From positions 1-64,000 of the forward strand of contig JAFWMR010000014.1 of NCBI GenBank assembly GCA_017513905.1: DNA of 64,000 nt, read 5' to 3'. This document shows positions 60,488 through 64,000 of this stretch, in pieces. Below the pieces are notes generated by a model. It was given only the letters and a program-made list of their open reading frames with translations, did no database searches and was not told the DNA's origin. The DNA is from Candidatus Saccharimonadota bacterium. Its GTDB lineage: Bacteria; Patescibacteriota; Saccharimonadia; Saccharimonadales; Saccharimonadaceae. The translations under genes were made by a program, and so were the position numbers. The stretch's first letter is position 1. Each line of letters begins with the position of its first letter.

Positions 60488-61237
60488 CTAAATATCTATT
60501 ACTACGCTCAAAGCTTTATGATCCGAAGCAGTCGTATCGATTACCTCGAAATTATTATAAGAAACATTGTTGCTAACCAGGATATGGTCACAAGCCACGT
60601 CCTTCACAAAGCGCACGTTTCTAAGTGTTGTCTTAACGTGATTTTTCGCTGTTAAATCTTCCAGAAAATCCAACTTGCGCATCACCGGCGACTCAGCAAT
60701 CACATTCAAATCACCACACATCACTGTAGGCGCGCTTTCATTTCTTATCATTTCGGCCACTTTTTCCATACATTCATCGGTCGTCTCATTGCCAATCGGG
60801 TCTTTCTGCCAATATCCGTGATAATTCACAATTACAAGTCCATTTTCAAGTACAACCTTCTGTGCAGTATATTCATGGTTCTTTATTGCATCATTATAAT
60901 TAGCTACCGAATCCGCCACTGCATACTCCCCAAGAATCTTTTTCTCTTCCGTATTTAAAAAGGGAATCTTACTAAGAATCACGATGCCGTACTCCAATTG
61001 TTCATTGTCTAGCATTTTGATACCATATTGTTTCGATCTAAAATCATACGAGAACGAAGCTTCTCGTTTAATCCTATCAACCGTATCGATAAACAAGTCC
61101 AAGAAACCAGTATTCTTCTCGCTCCAAGTTGCCTCTTGCATACACACCACATCATAGTCACCCTCAGCAATAAACCTGCTTAAGCCATCTCTAATTCTCC
61201 CGCCCCAAACATTTATTTGCAATATCTTCAATTTCAT
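60488..61237 (-). CDS. Endonuclease/exonuclease/phosphatase family protein
   Basis: 249 residues, EEP fold: 'ILQINVWGG' (metal Asn), 'DVVCMQEATWS' (Glu), 'VIVNYHGYW' , 'VMCGDLNVIAE' (Asp, Asn) and 'TTASDHKALSVVI' (Asp-His). Members cut DNA, RNA or phospholipid/inositol phosphates; substrate unknown. No signal peptide, so intracellular. TGTTATAAT six bases before the ATG, leaderless. Confidence 0.85.
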   Translation of the reverse strand: MKLKILQINVWGGRIRDGLSRFIAEGDYDVVCMQEATWSEKNTGFLDLFIDTVDRIKREASFSYDFRSKQYGIKMLDNEQLEYGIVILSKIPFLNTEEKKILGEYAVADSVANYNDAIKNHEYTAQKVVLENGLVIVNYHGYWQKDPIGNETTDECMEKVAEMIRNESAPTVMCGDLNVIAESPVMRKLDFLEDLTAKNHVKTTLRNVRFVKDVACDHILVSNNVSYNNFEVIDTTASDHKALSVVIDI

Positions 61238-61279
61238 AAAACCATTATAACAATAAAAATTCTTCTTTATTCAAGAATA

Positions 61280-61364
61280 AAATAGCCCAAAAGGATATTT
61301 CCTCTTGCCGACGCGCTATTATTGATAGAGCGAGGCAAGAAAAATGCCCTATCGGGCTATTTTA
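61280..61364. repeat. Long nested inverted repeat
   Basis: AAAATAGCCC/GGGCTATTTT outer arms (61280-61289 with 61355-61364), then CTTGCC/GGCAAG (61305-61310 with 61335-61340), then CGCTAT/ATAGAGCG around a short loop. It ends in T4 rightward. It could be a terminator, a small RNA or a miniature element. The following 61365-61470 shows no gene. Confidence 0.65.
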
Positions 61365-61470
61365 ATTCAAATGGCTGGGGCAAATTAAGCAGGCTTTAAC
61401 CATCTATAAGGAAGATATCCGACAACGGCTACGTGGGTTCAACCCTGAAGAACAATTGACTTAAAATGAT

Positions 61471-61481
61471 ATAATTAAAGT
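61471..61481 (+). promoter_or_regulatory. Promoter of the ClbS-GyrI-TfoX-like cluster
   Basis: TGA-TATAAT in this interval, then a leader of about 20 bases with AAGGA before ATG 61500. Confidence 0.6.
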
Positions 61482-61499
61482 AGTAAACAAGGATTTTTT

Positions 61500-62039
61500 A
61501 TGCCTAGACCACGTAACAAACAAGACTTGATTAGAGCTGGCGAGGAATACTACGCTAAGCTAATTGAAATGGCTGATGGAATGAGCAAAACCGAAATGAC
61601 TACTGACTTTGATTTTTCCGGCGACTCATCGAAGAAAGAACGCCACTGGGGGCGCGACAAGAATCTACGCGATATTTGGGTACACTTATACGAATGGCAC
61701 CGCATGTTATTAGAATTTGTCGATACTAACCTGAATAAAGGCGGTAACGCACCATTCTTGCCAGAACCATACACTTGGAAGACTTACGGCGATATGAACG
61801 TCGAATACTGGAAGAAGCACCAAAAGACTTCGCTCGAAGATGCTAGAAAAATGTTTGAGAAATCACATAAAGACGTTATGAAACTAGCCGAAAGCCTGAG
61901 CGAAGAGCAATTATTCACTAAAGGCATGTATCCTTGGGTTGGTGGCTCCGTGCTTGGCTCATATTTCGTTAGCTGTCTATCTTCTCACTACGACTGGGCA
62001 ATGAAGAAACTCAAAGCTCATAAAAAGAACTGCGCATAA
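61500..62039 (+). CDS. ClbS/DfsB-family four-helix-bundle protein
   Basis: 179 residues. 'MPRPRNKQDLIRAGEEYYAKLIEMADGM' and 'NLRDIWVHLYEWHRMLLEFV', 'GSVLGSYFVSCLSSHYDWAMKKLK' match the ClbS/DfsB (formerly DUF1706) family. ClbS itself hydrolyses the cyclopropane warhead of colibactin and protects producer DNA. First gene of a three-gene cluster with one-base spacings. Confidence 0.85.
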   Translation: MPRPRNKQDLIRAGEEYYAKLIEMADGMSKTEMTTDFDFSGDSSKKERHWGRDKNLRDIWVHLYEWHRMLLEFVDTNLNKGGNAPFLPEPYTWKTYGDMNVEYWKKHQKTSLEDARKMFEKSHKDVMKLAESLSEEQLFTKGMYPWVGGSVLGSYFVSCLSSHYDWAMKKLKAHKKNCA

Positions 62040-62040
62040 T

Positions 62041-62673
62041 ATGGCTTTCGATTTTAAAAAGGAATACAAAGAGTACTACTTACCGAAGAATAAACCGAGT
62101 ATTGTTGATGTTCCGAAGATGAATTACATCGCCGTTAGAGGTAAAGGAAATCCTAATGAAGAAAATGGCGATTACCAAAATACGCTTGGACTACTTTACG
62201 GAGTCGCCTATACGATAAAGATGAGTTATAAAAGCGATCATAAAATAGATGGGTTCTTTGAATACGTTGTCCCACCACTTGAGGGCTTTTGGTGGCAAGA
62301 TGGCAAAGATGGTATAGATTATAACCATAAAGAGCGGTTAAACTTCATTTCCATTATTCGTTTACCAGACTTTGTGACGAAAGCAGATTTTGACTGGGCA
62401 ATAGAAGAAGCCACCAAAAAGAAGAAGCAAGACTTCTCTAGGGTGGAATTTTTAACCTATGACGAGGGCTTGTGTGTTCAATGTATGCATATCGGAAGTT
62501 ACGATGACGAACCGGCAACAGTTGAGTTAATGCACAAATTCGCCGAAGATAACGGCTATGAGCTAAATATAACTGATACTAGATACCATCATGAGATTTA
62601 TCTAAGCGATCCTAGAAAATGCGACGCAAATAAGCTTAAAACCGTAATAAGGTACCCTATCAGAAAAACGTAA
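62041..62673 (+). CDS. GyrI-like small-molecule-binding protein
   Basis: 210 residues. 'MNYIAVRGKGNPNEENGDYQNTLGLLYGVAYTIKM', 'EGFWWQDG' and 'CVQCMHIGSYDDEPATVELMHKFAEDNGY' are typical of the GyrI-like SMBD-type proteins such as SAV2435 and Lin2189, some of which hydrolyse cyclopropanoid genotoxins. The key Trp/Tyr/Glu pocket residues appear kept. One base separates it from the ClbS-like gene. Confidence 0.85.
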   Translation: MAFDFKKEYKEYYLPKNKPSIVDVPKMNYIAVRGKGNPNEENGDYQNTLGLLYGVAYTIKMSYKSDHKIDGFFEYVVPPLEGFWWQDGKDGIDYNHKERLNFISIIRLPDFVTKADFDWAIEEATKKKKQDFSRVEFLTYDEGLCVQCMHIGSYDDEPATVELMHKFAEDNGYELNITDTRYHHEIYLSDPRKCDANKLKTVIRYPIRKT

Positions 62674-62674
62674 T

Positions 62675-62974
62675 ATGGCAAGCACCAAAGAATATCGCGA
62701 TTTTGTATTGGAACAGCTATCAGAAGTCCCAGATGTGACTTGCCGCCCGATGATGGGAGAGTTTTTGCTTTATTCGGCTGGTGTCCTATTTGGCGGCATT
62801 TATGATGATCGTTTGTTAGTAAAAATTGTTCCAGAAAACGAACAATATAAAATGACTGAAGAAATCCCATACGACGGTGCGAAGCCAATGTATTTCGTAG
62901 AAGATATTGATAATAAAGAAGAACTAGTGGAGATAGTTAAGAATACGATAGAAGGATTATTGAACAAAAAATAA
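62675..62974 (+). CDS. TfoX N-terminal-domain protein
   Basis: 99 residues. 'LSEVPDVTCRPMMGEFLLYSAGVLFGGIYDDRLLVKI' is the TfoX/Sxy N-terminal domain; the C-terminal half of full TfoX is absent. Small stand-alone versions are widespread and of unknown function. One base after the GyrI-like gene. Confidence 0.85.
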   Translation: MASTKEYRDFVLEQLSEVPDVTCRPMMGEFLLYSAGVLFGGIYDDRLLVKIVPENEQYKMTEEIPYDGAKPMYFVEDIDNKEELVEIVKNTIEGLLNKK

Positions 62975-63006
62975 GAGCCACTTGAGGGCTTTTATTGTGC
63001 TTATAC

Positions 63007-63081
63007 TGGCTGGACCGGCAGGATTCGAACCTGCGAATGCTGGGACCAAAACCCAGTGCCTTACCGCTTGGCGACGGTCCA
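63007..63081 (-). tRNA. tRNA-Gln (TTG)
   Basis: 75 bases with encoded CCA. Acceptor TGGACCG/CGGTCCA, D-arm 'GCCAAGCGGTAAGGC', anticodon stem CTGGG/CCCAG with loop TTTTGGT (anticodon TTG), T-loop TTCGAAT. An AAAGTG-ac-CACTTT inverted repeat (63087-63100) sits just upstream. Confidence 0.97.
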
Positions 63082-63186
63082 CTATCAAAGTGACCACTTT
63101 ATTCTACACTCTAACCCCCCAAAAGTCAAACTAACCTCTTAAATCACATACAGGAGTCGGCCATCCCGGCCAGCTTTTGCTGATGT

Positions 63187-64000
63187 CTATTTAGCCACCC
63201 TACCTTTATAGGCCTGAATTATTGCTAACTTCGACAAATATTCCTTCCACATTGAGACGTAGCGCACATACTTCTCGCCAGTAGATTCATCAATCCCATA
63301 TACCGCATCTGTAATATCGCCATACCCTATCGCTTTTAATGGAAGTTCATAAAGCGATCGTTCAAGTCCGCCAGCCTTAACCCACTGCGACCTTAATCCC
63401 GTAGACGTAATTGGCGCTTTCGTTTCAACATGTCCAACCCATGCATGCCCTCGGTCATCTTCAATAATCGTCCATCTCAGTTCGCCATTTTCACTCTCAT
63501 ACGTATGTAACGTAATGTGCCCATAGATTCCTGATTCGCTTTCAGACGTCACTAGCTCTTTCGCGAAATCCGGCCAAAAAGGGTCCCTAACTGGCATCAG
63601 CATCTCAGGGGACACTCCATCCAAGAACGAAAACGCCGGGCTGTCATCTACCTCTCTCGACAGAGCATCATCAACCGAACCAATTGCTCTCAGTTTCGGA
63701 TCCTCAACCGACTTAGCAATTCCATAAAATGCCCTTTGTCTAAGCTGGTTAACACGTTCCTCATCATCCGTCATTTCTAACTCTGATTTTAGATTCGACG
63801 CTTGCATTCTCCGATTCAATACCGCTTGCAATTCCGCAGGTAGCGTCAGCGACTCATCTCCACGACCTTTACCATACCAGATCACTTGCCCAGTCTCACT
63901 ATCCTGCATACGATCTGGCAAGTATCGCCATACTGCATCTCTACCCGACCTATAATAACTTCTGGCGTGTATTTCACCATCAGATCCCTCGACATAGCCA
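63187..64000 (-). CDS. Unknown protein, 5' end off the window
   Basis: The frame is open from the stop at 63187 to the right edge (about 270 residues visible, starting GYVEGSDGEIHARSYYRSG). The N-terminus lies outside. No membrane segment. 'YLPDRMQDSETGQVIWYGKGRGDESLTLPAELQ' suggests a low-identity surface or peptidase-linked protein, but I do not recognise the family. Visible are an acidic middle ('VDDALSREVDDSPAF') and a C-terminal alpha/beta part ('LRWTIIEDDRGHAWVGHVETKAP'). Confidence 0.6.
   Translation of the reverse strand, partial: GYVEGSDGEIHARSYYRSGRDAVWRYLPDRMQDSETGQVIWYGKGRGDESLTLPAELQAVLNRRMQASNLKSELEMTDDEERVNQLRQRAFYGIAKSVEDPKLRAIGSVDDALSREVDDSPAFSFLDGVSPEMLMPVRDPFWPDFAKELVTSESESGIYGHITLHTYESENGELRWTIIEDDRGHAWVGHVETKAPITSTGLRSQWVKAGGLERSLYELPLKAIGYGDITDAVYGIDESTGEKYVRYVSMWKEYLSKLAIIQAYKGRVAK

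Noticed and set aside
61375-61455. tRNA-like stretch with GGGTTCAACCC
   Set aside because: No acceptor stem or anticodon arm can be built around it.
1-64000. CRISPR array
   Set aside because: No series of equal repeats with unique spacers was seen; the repeats at 1-121 and 47587-47619 are directly contiguous.
1-64000. UGA recoding as in Gracilibacteria/Absconditabacteria
   Set aside because: Core genes read through with the standard code and several use UGA or neighbouring stops normally.

Overview
The window looks like chromosomal DNA of a reduced, episymbiotic bacterium of the Candidate Phyla Radiation (Patescibacteria), most likely Candidatus Saccharibacteria (TM7). That placement is an inference. 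It rests on the single Xer recombinase, the compact type IV pilus operon (pilM-N-O-like-pilB-pilT-pilC-pilD), stripped-down housekeeping proteins, a CPR-type small 'T4SS pilin', folate uptake and polyglutamylation (folT, folC) with no folate synthesis genes in view, and many small orphan membrane proteins. The standard genetic code fits all reading frames. A serpin, a VanY peptidase and a cluster resembling genotoxin-resistance genes suggest life on a host bacterium in an animal- or biofilm-associated community.

Layout. 1-3.6 kb: a Pro/Thr-repeat surface protein cut by the left edge, ndk, a small basic membrane protein and the Xer recombinase. 3.6-12.4 kb: the type IV pilus cluster on the minus strand, including an unusual EF-hand membrane protein. 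12.4-22.1 kb: translation, repair and division genes (tlyA-like, efp, rpsF-ssb-rpsR, ftsK, pnp, rpsO, truB), with a candidate 6S-like RNA between rpsO and truB. 22-37.4 kb: a degenerate DHH protein with a huge disordered tail, an orphan ABC transmembrane domain, rpsT, holA, mutM, polA, a RhuM/Fic-like protein, a P-loop kinase, a lipid/DAG kinase, a T4SS-type pilin, rpoD and dnaG. 37.4-44.2 kb: mscL, a membrane-anchored serpin, argS-orn-yjbR-like, pyrG. 44.5-54.3 kb: VanY peptidase, HD hydrolase, Fic enzyme, an EF-Tu-like mini-protein, tRNA-Ser with a duplicated 3' end, folC, folT, a MacB-type ABC pair, tsaD. 54.3-57.2 kb: a gene-poor accessory stretch with a large putative structured RNA, a FemAB ligase, a transposase N-terminal remnant and paired GC-hairpin repeats. 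57.2-64 kb: valS, an orphan gene, an EEP nuclease, a ClbS/DfsB-GyrI-like-TfoX cluster, tRNA-Gln and an unknown gene cut by the right edge.

The strongest global signal is in gene starts. About twenty genes carry an extended -10 box (TGnTATAAT or close) ending only 6-8 bases before the ATG, so their mRNAs should be leaderless; this resets several start codons. Most orphan or accessory genes instead have a conventional leader, a strong Shine-Dalgarno sequence and often a GC-rich terminator of their own, like self-contained cassettes. The sequence also shows several core proteins missing canonical residues: a primase without zinc ligands, EF-P with Arg at the tip, PolA with a reduced proofreading region and an altered motif C, and TlyA without its S4 domain.
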